Source: DATLFI01 sp035524895
GTDB lineage: Bacteria > Acidobacteriota > Thermoanaerobaculia > Multivoradales > Multivoraceae
Length of the DNA stretch: 28,671 nt
Reading direction: 5' to 3'
Assembly (NCBI GenBank): GCA_035524895.1
Contig: DATLFI010000283.1
Coordinates: 1-28,671 of the forward strand
The position numbers were made by a program, and so were the translations under genes. The notes beneath the pieces are model-generated. The model had not been told where the DNA came from, searched no databases, and saw nothing but the letters and a program-made list of their open reading frames with translations. Positions 6,678-15,523 of this stretch are shown here, piece after piece (position 1 is the stretch's first letter; the number at the start of each line of letters is the position of its first letter).

Positions 6678-7202
6678 GTGGCCAGCTCCCTCGACGCCCG
6701 CGTCTTCCTCATCCTGATGGCCGCCCGCATGGTCGGCGACTATCTCTACGCCTGGGGCGGCGAGGACGCCGACGAGGGTGGCTTCGACTGCTCGGGGTTC
6801 GCCTCGATCGCTCTGCTGCAGACCGCGCGCGGCTGGCCCGGGCTCTACGACGGCGAGCGCTGCACGGCGGCGGATCTCTACAGGCACTACCACCAGCGCG
6901 GCTGCCCCGACATCCGGCAGGTGGCCGATCTCCTGCCGGGCTGCCTGGTCTTCTACCGGCGACCGGGCAAGCCGATCCATCACGTCGCGATCCACGCAGT
7001 CGACGTTCCGCCCCTGAAGCTCGGAGGCGCGCTCCGGCCGGTCGGTCCCGTCGCCTTCGAGGCCGGCGGCAGCGGGAGCGTCGCGACCTCACCGCGTGCC
7101 GCGTTGCTGGCCTCGGCGACCATCCGGCTGTCGGCCAGCGACCACCACGGCGAGGGTGTCGAGTGGGTGGCGAAGGATCCCTTCGTGTTGCTCGAGGGCT
7201 GA
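6678..7202 (+). CDS. NlpC/P60-family cysteine peptidase-like protein
   Basis: 174 residues from the GTG at 6678, chosen because GGAGGGG lies 9 bases upstream and the NlpC/P60 homology starts nearby. The core motifs are DYLYAWGG, the nucleophile C38 in GGFDCSGF, and the catalytic histidine H102 in PGKPIHHVAIHA preceded by LPGCLVFYRR. NlpC/P60 enzymes usually cleave gamma-D-Glu-meso-DAP bonds in murein. Some relatives are amidases or acyltransferases acting on other substrates. There is no signal peptide or SH3 wall-binding domain, so a cytoplasmic or delivered role is likely. A third catalytic polar residue is not obvious. It is followed after 31 bp by a DUF2235 hydrolase gene on the same strand, so they are probably co-transcribed. 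It could be an effector pair or part of the larger neighbouring cluster. Confidence 0.8.
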   Translation: MASSLDARVFLILMAARMVGDYLYAWGGEDADEGGFDCSGFASIALLQTARGWPGLYDGERCTAADLYRHYHQRGCPDIRQVADLLPGCLVFYRRPGKPIHHVAIHAVDVPPLKLGGALRPVGPVAFEAGGSGSVATSPRAALLASATIRLSASDHHGEGVEWVAKDPFVLLEG

Positions 7203-7233
7203 CGGCGAACGAGCCCGCAGATGGGAGGCAGCC

Positions 7234-8109
7234 ATGGCGCTCTACGCATTCGACGGCACATGGAACGACGCCAAGGACACCGGTCTCTACGGTCTCCACA
7301 CCAACGTCGTTGCCTTGTATGGCCAGTACGGTGGTAGCAAGCACATCTACCAGGGAGTCGGCACGCGCCACGGCAGGCTCGGCAGGTTCTTCGGCGGCGC
7401 GTTCGGCGTCGGCGGACGCGACCGGATCGCCTGGGCACGTAAGCACCTCGCCGAGAACTTCCGAAAAGGCGACCGCGCCATCGACGTGGTGGGCTTCTCC
7501 CGCGGCGCCGCGCTCGCGCTCCACTTCACCAACGTCGTTCGCGCCAAGGGTGTTCGCGACCCCGAGGGCGGCGAAGTCCTGGAGCCGCAGCCGAGAATTC
7601 GCTTCCTCGGCCTATGGGACACCGTCGCCTCCTTCGGCATCCCGATCAGCCTCGGACCGCTGAGCTTCCAGAGCATCAACCTCGGCTATCGGCTGAAGCT
7701 GCCCGACAACGTCGAGCGCTGCTACCACGCCTTGGCGCTCGACGAGCTGCGCCAGACCTTCCGCCCCACCCGCATCGAAGGCGCACGCGAGGTCTGGTTC
7801 CGCGGAGCCCACTCCGACGTCGGCGGCGGCAACGAGAACGCGGGCCTCAGCAACATTGCGCTGCGCTGGATGTTGCGCAAGGCGGTGGCTGCCGGGCTGC
7901 CCATCGCGACGGCGGCGATCGACGATGTCGGCAGCTTGGTCGACCACGACACGCCGATTCGCCGTGCGAAGATGGACGTCATCCCCGACCCACCGCGGCG
8001 CGTCCTCGAGGGCGACCGAATCCACTACTCGGTGAGCGTGCGCGAAGGCTGCTGCAATCCGGCGGAGCCGTGGGTGCGGGAGGGTGAGGCAGAGGAGGCG
8101 GTGGCGTGA
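7234..8109 (+). CDS. DUF2235 alpha/beta-hydrolase (Tle1-like phospholipase family)
   Basis: 291 residues from the ATG at 7234, with GGGAGG six bases upstream. The family marks are FDGTWND at 6-12, the nucleophile elbow GFSRGA with S89, LGLWDTVASFG (D129), and AHSDVGGG with H193 and D195. DUF2235 includes Tle1 type VI secretion lipase effectors and many uncharacterised cytosolic hydrolases. At 291 residues this is the catalytic core only, without the membrane-anchoring insertions of Tle1. No signal peptide is visible. It follows the NlpC/P60 gene closely and converges on the TIR gene. No VgrG, PAAR or immunity gene is in view, so a type VI effector role is not supported here. A phospholipid-attacking member of a conflict cluster is an inference. 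Confidence 0.85.
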   Translation: MALYAFDGTWNDAKDTGLYGLHTNVVALYGQYGGSKHIYQGVGTRHGRLGRFFGGAFGVGGRDRIAWARKHLAENFRKGDRAIDVVGFSRGAALALHFTNVVRAKGVRDPEGGEVLEPQPRIRFLGLWDTVASFGIPISLGPLSFQSINLGYRLKLPDNVERCYHALALDELRQTFRPTRIEGAREVWFRGAHSDVGGGNENAGLSNIALRWMLRKAVAAGLPIATAAIDDVGSLVDHDTPIRRAKMDVIPDPPRRVLEGDRIHYSVSVREGCCNPAEPWVREGEAEEAVA

Positions 8110-8498
8110 GCCTGATGCGATGAGCGTGCCCCGACCGATGTCCGGAGCACGTCCTCCTCGACCTCAACCCGGAAGCAGTCCAGCGGGCGAAGTCAGGCGT
8201 CTCAAGATCACGGAAAGCGTTGGCAGGTGGGACTGGCTCGATTGGTGCGCAACGAGAGAATGTTTCGAGCGGCCGTTGGTGACCTCTTGGCTAGGACGCT
8301 CTGACTGCTGGCGCGGTGAACCGAGATGTGTTCGGACCTGGTGGTTCCGGAAGGCTTCGGCAGATATGAGCGGGTGCGGTGATAGGAGGTTGCTCGCGTC
8401 GAGGTAGGGCCTGGCATCCGGAAGAGGGCGGTGGCAGGTCAAGGGGAACGGCGGCCAGGGCGAAGGAGGTTCTGGCTTCGGCGTCGGCTCACTCGAGA
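8110..8498. other. Intergenic region between convergent DUF2235 and TIR genes
   Basis: 389 bp between two gene ends. I see only short palindromes (for example TTCCGGAA near 8348) and no stem long enough to call a terminator. No credible gene is present. A long minus-strand frame here is a shadow running on from the TIR gene. Confidence 0.5.
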
Positions 8499-9536
8499 TC
8501 ACTCCGTGTCGAGCTGATCCGCGATGAGCCGACTGATCTTCTGGAGGATCTCCTCCTGGTCGGGCTCGTCGAGGCCGTCCAGCCGCTCGAGCGGCTTGTA
8601 CGCCGCCTCGTACTTGGCGACCGGCGAGACGTCCCAGTTGCAGGCGCCGAGCAGCGCCCACAGGATCCGCATGCGACCCTGGGATGCGGCGAGTATGGGT
8701 GGCAGCTCGTTCTTGTCGATGAAGTCGGAGGCGAGGAAGTTCTTGCTGACCAGCAGGACTGCGACCTTGGCGGAACGGAGCCCCTCTTCGATCTCGCGGC
8801 GCCATTCGTCGCCGGGCTGGATGCGGGAATCGTCCCAGACCAGCGGCTCCCGGCCGCGCAGCAAGGGCTTGAGGTGCACCTTCAAGCGGTCGAGCCACGG
8901 CGAGTCGAGGTGGCTGTAGCTGATGAAGACCTGGTTGCGGACAACCACGGGACCACCGGGTGGCGCGGCCGCGGGCAGCGCCTCCTCGGCTTCCACTGGT
9001 CGCAGATCGAACACGTCCAGGACATCGAACCCGCGTTCGAGCTCCCTGAGGTGGTTCCAGGCGACGAATCGGGCACCGATCTGGTAGCGGGCCCGCCAGT
9101 CGGTGAACATCCGACCGAGGGCGAGACTGGCCGCGTCGCATCCCGGTGACACGACGCGCACCGACCGGTTCTCGAACGCGGTACGGATCTCGTCGACGGA
9201 GCCCACGTTCTCGCCGTTGGCGACGATCCACCGCGGGATCTGGAGCAGAGGCACGTCCAGTCCTCTGCCGCGCACCAGGGTGATCGGGCGGTCGATCGGC
9301 GCGTACTTGTCCGTGACCTTGTCTTCGACCAGCTCGAGCTGGCGGCGAGCGAAGTGATCCTGGAGGTAGGTCCGGAGATCGGATGCCAGCCGGAGGTGAT
9401 CGCGCAAGAGCGCCCGTGGATCGAGCGATGGGGGTGTGATCTTCTCGACCAGGGTGTCGAGCAGGGACCGCTCGGTGGTCGGCGCCGACCGCACCAGCTC
9501 GACCACCGGCTTGCCGAGCCTTTGGCCGTGGCTCAT
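8499..9536 (-). CDS. TIR-domain protein with uncharacterised N-terminal domain
   Basis: 345 residues. Residues ~202-330 are a TIR_2-type domain: QVFISYSHLDSPWLDRLK, WDDSRIQPGDEWRREIEEGL, then VLLVSKNFLASDFI and NELPPIL, with the probable catalytic glutamate E277. TIR domains of this class typically hydrolyse NAD+ or make signalling nucleotides, often causing abortive death in bacteria. Residues 1-180 match nothing I recognise. They contain a compact alpha/beta stretch ending GARFVAWNHLRELERGFDVL, perhaps a sensor or partner-binding module. The start codon overlaps the stop of the upstream membrane-nuclease gene by 4 bp, so the two are tightly coupled. It is the last gene of the minus-strand run. 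A paralogous TIR sits in the CHASE2 protein at 22670-24604. Confidence 0.87.
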   Translation of the reverse strand: MSHGQRLGKPVVELVRSAPTTERSLLDTLVEKITPPSLDPRALLRDHLRLASDLRTYLQDHFARRQLELVEDKVTDKYAPIDRPITLVRGRGLDVPLLQIPRWIVANGENVGSVDEIRTAFENRSVRVVSPGCDAASLALGRMFTDWRARYQIGARFVAWNHLRELERGFDVLDVFDLRPVEAEEALPAAAPPGGPVVVRNQVFISYSHLDSPWLDRLKVHLKPLLRGREPLVWDDSRIQPGDEWRREIEEGLRSAKVAVLLVSKNFLASDFIDKNELPPILAASQGRMRILWALLGACNWDVSPVAKYEAAYKPLERLDGLDEPDQEEILQKISRLIADQLDTE

Positions 9537-10723
9537 GTGCGGCTCACCGGCGGACCGAGGGCGGGGATCGTTCCGCTGCTCGCGACGGCCTTGAGGCCGA
9601 GGTGCTCGACGGCGAGGGAGCGAAGCCTGTCGGAGTCCTCCTCGGAGAGCACTCGGTCGAGCGCCTTGGCGTCGGGGAATTGGGCCAGGGCGACGTGCTC
9701 GTCGCGCAGGTAGCGGTGCAGGCTCTCACCCGGGCGGCGTCCGATGAGCACCAGCATTGGCTGCGCGTGCAACGACGGCTGCTCCTCCCGCAACACGTCC
9801 TGCAGGGCCCACGCCGCAGTGCTCACCCGCGACGCCTCGTGCCACTCGACGGGCTGCTTCTCGTCGTCGCCACCCTTGATCTCGATGACGAGCGCCTGTC
9901 GGGGCGAGATCGCCAGCAGGTCGACGGTGCAGATCAGCGGGTCCACCTGGGAGCGGCCGGTGCGCGGTGAGGAGATCCACTGGTACCCAGCGGCCGCCAA
10001 GAGCTTGCCCACCGCCTGCACGGCGCGCGAGCGGCCCGGCTTCCCACCGCCGCTCTTCTGCAGGCTCTCCAGGGAGATTCCGGTGTAGAAGAGATACACC
10101 GCCAGCGCGACCGAGAACCCGGTGCTCCGGTGGTCGAAGAAGATCAGGATGGCGGCCAGCGCCGCCGCGGAGACGAGCCCGGCGACGAGCAGACGCTTCG
10201 GCTCCGCCAGCAGGGAGAAGAACGGCGAGCGGACGCCGGCGGTATCCGGATAGAGCTTCTTGGACTGCTCGTCGGCGGCGGCGAAACCGACACCGAGCGC
10301 CATCATCGCCGCGAACGCGAGCGAGCCCCAAAAGGACCACGTCTCGATGGCGAGCGAGAGGGTGCCTCCGAAGAGCCCGACCAGCCAGCGAACGAGCCGG
10401 AGCAGCGTGCCGATGCCCCAGTGAACCGTCATGCCCAGGAGGCTCAGCAAGGCGCCGAAGGCCACGGCATTCCACGCGGCGAGAAGGATCTCCCCTACAG
10501 CCGGCGCCTCGGTGGCAAAGGAAGCAATGCCACGAAGGCGCATCGCGGCGGCCGCCGTCACGACCGCCGTGCCGATGGCCACGATCGCGATCTCGTGTCG
10601 GCCCAGGAACAGCGCGTAGGGCAGCAGCCCCACCAAGGTCGCACCTGCGATCAAGCAGCTGAGCAAGGTGCGGCTCGGCGCCGAGAGCGTGCCGCCGCTC
10701 GCTGATAGGGCTTGTTCCGTCAT
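9533..10723 (-). CDS. Multi-pass membrane protein with C-terminal PD-(D/E)XK nuclease-like domain
   Basis: 396 residues. The first ~220 hold about six or seven hydrophobic helices (roughly 20-40, 44-60, 76-98, 105-125, 130-150, 175-196, 203-216). The cytoplasmic tail contains VDPLICTVDLLAISPRQALV followed by IEIKGGDD. D268 and E281-x-K283 fit the D...(D/E)xK active site of restriction-endonuclease-fold enzymes, preceded by the helix AVQAVGKLLAAAGYQWI. A membrane-anchored nuclease is known as an architecture in defence systems, but this one's substrate is unknown. It could also be a non-catalytic REase-fold sensor. It lies 115 bp downstream of the 1078-residue gene and overlaps the TIR gene by 4 bp, so it is probably the TIR's functional partner. 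The ATG at 10723 has GAGGG eight bases upstream. Confidence 0.7.
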   Translation of the reverse strand: MTEQALSASGGTLSAPSRTLLSCLIAGATLVGLLPYALFLGRHEIAIVAIGTAVVTAAAAMRLRGIASFATEAPAVGEILLAAWNAVAFGALLSLLGMTVHWGIGTLLRLVRWLVGLFGGTLSLAIETWSFWGSLAFAAMMALGVGFAAADEQSKKLYPDTAGVRSPFFSLLAEPKRLLVAGLVSAAALAAILIFFDHRSTGFSVALAVYLFYTGISLESLQKSGGGKPGRSRAVQAVGKLLAAAGYQWISSPRTGRSQVDPLICTVDLLAISPRQALVIEIKGGDDEKQPVEWHEASRVSTAAWALQDVLREEQPSLHAQPMLVLIGRRPGESLHRYLRDEHVALAQFPDAKALDRVLSEEDSDRLRSLAVEHLGLKAVASSGTIPALGPPVSRT

Positions 10724-10838
10724 GCAGGACGCCCTCGAACCGGGCAGTGCTGCTGGTACCGGGAATACTGCACGCTACGTTATCCGAGTCCGCGGCTTTC
10801 GAGCATTCCGTTGGGCTCGTTGGTCGGTCGAACGCGCC

Positions 10839-13800
10839 CTATTCGGACACCAGTTGCTGGATCAACAGCTGCTCCCGCTCCGGCCACTCACCGGCGAGAA
10901 ACTTCGCGGGGTCGATCGCGTCGGCGCTCTTCGCTACCGCGACTCGCATCAGAGCGTCCGGGCGCACCTCGCGCTGGCGGCGGCTCGCCTCGAGCGCGAG
11001 CGCGCCCTCGACGAAGAGCAGCGGGCCGAGCGGTCGCAAGTGGGACCCGAGCACGTTGCCGAGGTCCTTGTGGAAGGTCTGCGCGAGCTCGCCGCCTAGC
11101 TTGCGGAGGGCGGCGAGCGCCTTCTGCGGATCCTTGGTCGAGGCCTCCTCGAACTTCGCCAAGGCACGCTGCGCGTCGCGCGTCGCATGCACGAGCTGGC
11201 TCTCGGAACCGGCGAGGCTCTCGAAGAGCTTGCGGGCGCTGGCGTTGCCGAGTCGGCCGCGCACGCGGTCGAGGTTGGTCTCGAGACTCGGGTCGTAGTT
11301 CTTGGCCTTCTTGGTGTGACCGTGGCGGAGCAGCCGCACGTGGAGCTCGGTCAGTCGTGCGCGCAGGCGGTTGTGGGTGGCGCTGGACCGCACCAGGGGG
11401 CCGCGCCGGTCGGCCTGCAGGTAGTCCCAATAGACCCCAGCGCCGCTCACGCGGATCTGCCCGTTGACCACCTTGAAGGCGGTGAGCGGAGGCAGAGCCG
11501 TGTAGAGCAGCACGGCGTCGTCGGTCACGTTGCCGCTGGCCTTGGCGAGGTCGGCGAAGTGGGCGAGGAACACCAGGTCCTTGAGCTTGGCCTGGAGGGC
11601 GCGCGACATCGCCTGGTGATCGCCGGTCGACAGACCCGATTGGAACCAGACCTCGACGACTTTCGAGTCGAGCGCGACATCGAGCGAGGCGAGGAACGCC
11701 GGACCGAAGTTGCCTGCGCCGCCGTGTGCGGGGCTCGTGTCGAGAGCACGGTCGAGCTCGTCGAGCCAGTCCTCGAAGGCGTCGGAGATCGATCCGTCGC
11801 CGACGCCCGAAAAGGTGTCCGGGAAGTAGGCCTTCGCCCACAGCTCCAGGCGGTCCTCGAGGTCGCGACGCTGGGCGTTCTGCCACAGCTCGCGCAGCGC
11901 GTAGGACGCGCCGGCCGATGCCGACGCGGACGGCTCGTCGTGCACCCGCACGTCGCGCAGGGCGCGGCGCGGCAGGCGCGCGGTGAGCGCCAGGCTCGAC
12001 ACGCGCTGGAAGCGGGCGCGCGCCGAGGAGCGGATCTCGTCCTGCGCCTCGAGCTCGTAGAGCAGGAGGCGGCCCTGGCCGTCGTCCTCGACCGCGAGCG
12101 TCGCGGTGGCGAGGTTCCGCCAGGCCGACTGCTTCTGGAACCATGGCAGGTTCACTTCGACGCGGCTTTCGCGCAGCGTCTCGTGGCTCAGGAACGCCTG
12201 GAGGAGACGGACGCCCGGAGTTGACGTCGTGAGGAGCGGGGTGAAGTCGCCGCCGAGCGTCTTGCTGAGGAGATCGCCGAGCTCCTGCGCCGAGCCGAGT
12301 GCGAAGTCGAATTCCACGTCGAGCAGCGCGTCTTTGGTGTCGAGGCGGTTGTAGCTCGCCGAGAGCGACAGCTCGTAGCTGCGGTTGAGGGCGTTGCGGG
12401 TCTTCTCCCAGAACGCGCCGCTCTGGGCGAGCAGCTTGTCGATCGCGTCGGCGAGGTCGCCGAGCGCGTCGCCGACAGGGGTGTCGGGGCCGACGAATCG
12501 CTGGAGGCGCGACGCGAGCCACTTGTCGAGGGCCTCGGCTGGGTCGGCCTCGTTCGCCGCCTCGCGGACGCGATCGAGGCGGAGGCGGTCGCCGATCCAC
12601 TTCTGGAGACGCTGGAACGGCGCGAGCAGGCGAGCGGGGTCGAGCAGGTCGCGCACCTGGCCGGCGATGCCTGCCACTTCACCGAGCCGCTCGCCGAGCA
12701 GGCTGGCGAGCCGCCCTTCGGCGACCGCGACCAGCCAGCGACCCTCGGGCGTGTCGGGCAGGTCGGCGCGGCCGAGCAGCGCTCGCAGCTCCTCGCGCAG
12801 CGTGTCCTCGTCGCCGAGACCGGCCAATCGGTCGGCGAGCGCGCGCACGCGCGCGATGTCGGCGGCCACGCCTTGGCCGACCAGGCCCCACAGCTCCGCG
12901 GCGACGCGCTGGTCGAGAGCATCCCAGCGGTCGAGCAGCTCGACGACGGTGTCGCGCGCCTGATCGAAGCTCGCGATCGGGTCGACGCCGGTGACCTCCT
13001 CGAACAGCTCGAGCAGGTACTCGCTGCCGAGGCTCGCCAGCTTCTTCGGCAGGTTCTCGGGGTCCAGCCACTTGCGGACGCCTTCGAGATCCTCGAGCGC
13101 CTGCGCCGGGTCGAGACCGAGCGCGCCGGCGATGAAGCCCTCGAACGACTCCGGCAGCAGCTCGCCGGTGGAGGGCTCGACCGAGGCCGCGAAGTCGAGC
13201 GCGAAGCCCCAGCCGCGCTTGCGCAGCTTGTGGAGCCGCAGCCGCAGGATCTCGGCGTCGGACTCGCGCGCCAGCACCACTGCGTAGCGGCCCGCGAGAC
13301 TCGCGCGCAGGCGCGCTTCGAGGCCGAGCTGGATGCGGAGCGAGAGGTCGCCGATGAGCTCGCCGAGCTCGGTCTCGCGCACCCAGCTCAGCTCGTGCCC
13401 GGCGGTGACGCCGAGCTCGAGGTCGAGCCCACCGTCGACCTCGGTCACCAGCCAGGTGTGCGGCGGCAGGTCGGTGGCGCGTGGGGATCGCGCGTCGTGG
13501 CCGAGGCGCTTGGGCAGGCGCCAGGCGCCGAAGGTCCCGGCGAGCGCGTGGCGCGAAGGCGCGTCGGCCGCGATGCGGCGCAGGACGGCGAAGGTGCCGC
13601 CGAGGTGCGCGGCGCCCGCGAACGAGACCCCGAGACCGCCGCCGAGCTCGACCGGCCGCGCCTGGAGCTGGGTCGCGGCTTCGAGCCCGTAGGCCCAGGT
13701 CGCGAGCACGAAGCGGGATTGCGGGTTCGAGGCCGGCGCCCAGGTCGCGCCCCAGGGCGCGCCCAGCGCGAGCGTGTCGACAAGGGTCGCGGCGTCGGAC

Positions 13801-14075
13801 GAGACGGCGACACCGGCGCGCGCGTCCGCCGCGAACGAGACCGAGCCCTGTCCCTGGCCACCGGAGAGGCGGATGGCGCTACCGCCCTCGAGTGACAGCG
13901 CGAGCTCGCCGAGTGAGAGGTCGCCGGCGGGGAACGGTCCGTTGGTGAGGAGGGCAGCGAGCGCCTCGGAGTCCTCCGGGCCGGTGATGGTGATCCCGAA
14001 GGCGCTGGTGCCGAGCAGGAGCTCGCGCGAGAGGAACGGTTGATCTTTGGTGCCGAGGGTGATGGATGGGCTCAT
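10839..14075 (-). CDS. Large protein of unknown function in the CHAT/TIR gene run
   Basis: 1078 residues; I recognise no family. There is no signal peptide and no transmembrane helix. Residues ~1-250 are Gly/Ala/Ser-rich and beta-strand-like (ELLLGTSAFGITITG, LSLEGGSAIRLSGGQGQG). Residues ~270-560 are strongly helical and charged, with many Leu/Glu/Arg heptad-like stretches. Residues ~560-760 alternate strand and helix (ELSLSASYNRLDTKDALLDV). The C-terminal third is helical and ends EWPEREQLLIQQLVSE. The ATG at 14075 has GAGG four to five bases upstream and begins 51 bp after the DUF4071 gene's stop, so the two are co-transcribed. As the only large, family-less member of an operon containing a CHAT protease, it is a natural candidate for the protease substrate, a scaffold or the pore-like effector. 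That role is an inference. Codon use matches the neighbours. Confidence 0.8.
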   Translation of the reverse strand: MSPSITLGTKDQPFLSRELLLGTSAFGITITGPEDSEALAALLTNGPFPAGDLSLGELALSLEGGSAIRLSGGQGQGSVSFAADARAGVAVSSDAATLVDTLALGAPWGATWAPASNPQSRFVLATWAYGLEAATQLQARPVELGGGLGVSFAGAAHLGGTFAVLRRIAADAPSRHALAGTFGAWRLPKRLGHDARSPRATDLPPHTWLVTEVDGGLDLELGVTAGHELSWVRETELGELIGDLSLRIQLGLEARLRASLAGRYAVVLARESDAEILRLRLHKLRKRGWGFALDFAASVEPSTGELLPESFEGFIAGALGLDPAQALEDLEGVRKWLDPENLPKKLASLGSEYLLELFEEVTGVDPIASFDQARDTVVELLDRWDALDQRVAAELWGLVGQGVAADIARVRALADRLAGLGDEDTLREELRALLGRADLPDTPEGRWLVAVAEGRLASLLGERLGEVAGIAGQVRDLLDPARLLAPFQRLQKWIGDRLRLDRVREAANEADPAEALDKWLASRLQRFVGPDTPVGDALGDLADAIDKLLAQSGAFWEKTRNALNRSYELSLSASYNRLDTKDALLDVEFDFALGSAQELGDLLSKTLGGDFTPLLTTSTPGVRLLQAFLSHETLRESRVEVNLPWFQKQSAWRNLATATLAVEDDGQGRLLLYELEAQDEIRSSARARFQRVSSLALTARLPRRALRDVRVHDEPSASASAGASYALRELWQNAQRRDLEDRLELWAKAYFPDTFSGVGDGSISDAFEDWLDELDRALDTSPAHGGAGNFGPAFLASLDVALDSKVVEVWFQSGLSTGDHQAMSRALQAKLKDLVFLAHFADLAKASGNVTDDAVLLYTALPPLTAFKVVNGQIRVSGAGVYWDYLQADRRGPLVRSSATHNRLRARLTELHVRLLRHGHTKKAKNYDPSLETNLDRVRGRLGNASARKLFESLAGSESQLVHATRDAQRALAKFEEASTKDPQKALAALRKLGGELAQTFHKDLGNVLGSHLRPLGPLLFVEGALALEASRRQREVRPDALMRVAVAKSADAIDPAKFLAGEWPEREQLLIQQLVSE

Positions 14076-14126
14076 AGTGCCTCGCTGGCTAAGGGTTCCC
14101 GCGTCAACCGTGGTGAGCGCATCCGG

Positions 14127-15482
14127 CTACGACTTGTCGATCACTGCATCGAGCAGGACTGCCTCGAGCTCGCCGAGCCATCCCAGCGGCTCCCCCCTCG
14201 CCTCCCTCGCCTCGCGAATCAACCTCAAGTTCCGCGCCGTCGTCTCCGGCTCCCACTTCTCTCTCACCCGCGCCAGCGCCTTGCCGAGCGCCTCTCTCGC
14301 GCCTGATTCGTCCCTCGCGAGCACACGTGCCTCGAGGAGCGTGGCCCAGTCCCAGTAGTCGCCTTCGCGATCGGTGACGCGGCGCTTGGCGCTGTAGACG
14401 ACGATCGGAGCGAGCTCCTCCCGGCGCGGGTCGGGTGGCTCCATGAGCTCCATCAGGGTCACCGCATTGATGCCCGGGTAGTAGTCGCGCCAGTCGGCTT
14501 CGAAGCCCTTGCGGTAGGCGTCGGCGGCCTGCTCGAGCAGCCCTTTCGCGAGCGCGTCCTTGCCCTCCTTCTTCGCAACTTCCCAGCGGTCCTTGTAGAC
14601 GCGACCGAGCAGGCCGTAGGTCTCGCTCGACGGGCCGTGCTCGGCGAGGACCTGCTTCAGCTCGCGCTCGGCGTCGGCACCGCGACTGGCCCGGTTGAGC
14701 GCGAAGGCGTACTGCTCGCGCACCATCACCACCCGGCGCAGCGGCACCGGCAAGCGTTCGATGAGCTCGATCATCTGCCGCCACGCCTTGACCGCGCGGT
14801 ACGACAGCATCAGGTCGATGAGCACTCCCGCCTCTTCGTCGGCCAGCTCGCCGAGCTCGCGCTCGATGGCGGCGACCTGCTCCGCCCCCTCGGCGCGCGC
14901 CGCGGCGAGGCGGTCCTTGATTCGTTGCGAGTACTCGACGCGTTCGCGGAAGGTGTCGGTCTTCAAGTGCGCGAGATCCGGCGCGCGAAAGCCTTCTACG
15001 AGCTGGAAAACAGGGCTGTCGATGTTCGCCTGGCGTGCGGCGCGGAGCAGGCCGGCGAGCGCCTTGCGGTCTCGCTTGGGCTGGGCGACCTTGCCGTCCG
15101 CGCCGAGGTCGTAGGGGAGGCCGCGCATCGGTGCGAGGTCGAAGGGCAGTCGCTGCCCCGCTGCGAAGACCAGCACCGTGGTGAACGGACGCACTGCGTG
15201 GCGCACGCCGAGCTCGTAGAACACGTTCGCGTTGGCGAGCGTGAGGTCGGCAACGGCGTAGTCGCACAGCAGCAGTCGCTCGAACATCGGCTTGTGGATG
15301 ATGCCGCCGACGACTTCCTCGTCGGCGCGCACCGGCTGGAGGCCGGCATCCTCGATCGCCGGTCCAATGAGCCGTCCGTACACGTCGTCGAAGTCGATCT
15401 CGCGGCCGGCCGGATCCGCCTTCTTGCCGAAGGGCATCAGCACGAAGCAGAGCGGACGGGCGGCGCGATGGCTGGGTGGCAC
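14127..15482 (-). CDS. DUF4071 / TRAFs-binding-type protein with NDT-like N-terminal domain
   Basis: 451 residues from the GTG at 15482, chosen because GGAG lies eight bases upstream and the family N-terminus follows. A longer open frame upstream overlaps the CHAT gene and is non-native. Residues ~10-135 resemble nucleoside 2-deoxyribosyltransferase/TIR-like folds: LCFVLMPFGKK, RADEEVVGGIIHKPMFERL, and ADLTLANANVFYELGVRHA with E90 where such enzymes keep their catalytic glutamate. Residues ~190-451 are a helical TPR-like solenoid (DUF4071, the 'MAP3K TRAFs-binding' region). Such proteins recur in predicted bacterial conflict systems with CHAT and TIR partners. Whether E90 is active on nucleotides or NAD+ is unknown. 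It starts 41 bp after the CHAT gene ends and is followed after 51 bp by the 1078-residue gene. Confidence 0.8.
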   Translation of the reverse strand: MPPSHRAARPLCFVLMPFGKKADPAGREIDFDDVYGRLIGPAIEDAGLQPVRADEEVVGGIIHKPMFERLLLCDYAVADLTLANANVFYELGVRHAVRPFTTVLVFAAGQRLPFDLAPMRGLPYDLGADGKVAQPKRDRKALAGLLRAARQANIDSPVFQLVEGFRAPDLAHLKTDTFRERVEYSQRIKDRLAAARAEGAEQVAAIERELGELADEEAGVLIDLMLSYRAVKAWRQMIELIERLPVPLRRVVMVREQYAFALNRASRGADAERELKQVLAEHGPSSETYGLLGRVYKDRWEVAKKEGKDALAKGLLEQAADAYRKGFEADWRDYYPGINAVTLMELMEPPDPRREELAPIVVYSAKRRVTDREGDYWDWATLLEARVLARDESGAREALGKALARVREKWEPETTARNLRLIREAREARGEPLGWLGELEAVLLDAVIDKS

Positions 15483-15523
15483 TTGCGGTACTCCGACGAG
15501 ATGGGCGACTGCGTCCGCCGAGC

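Noticed and set aside
6678..8109. Type VI secretion effector-immunity locus
   Set aside because: Although DUF2235 includes Tle1 effectors, no VgrG, PAAR, Hcp or immunity-like gene is present in the window.
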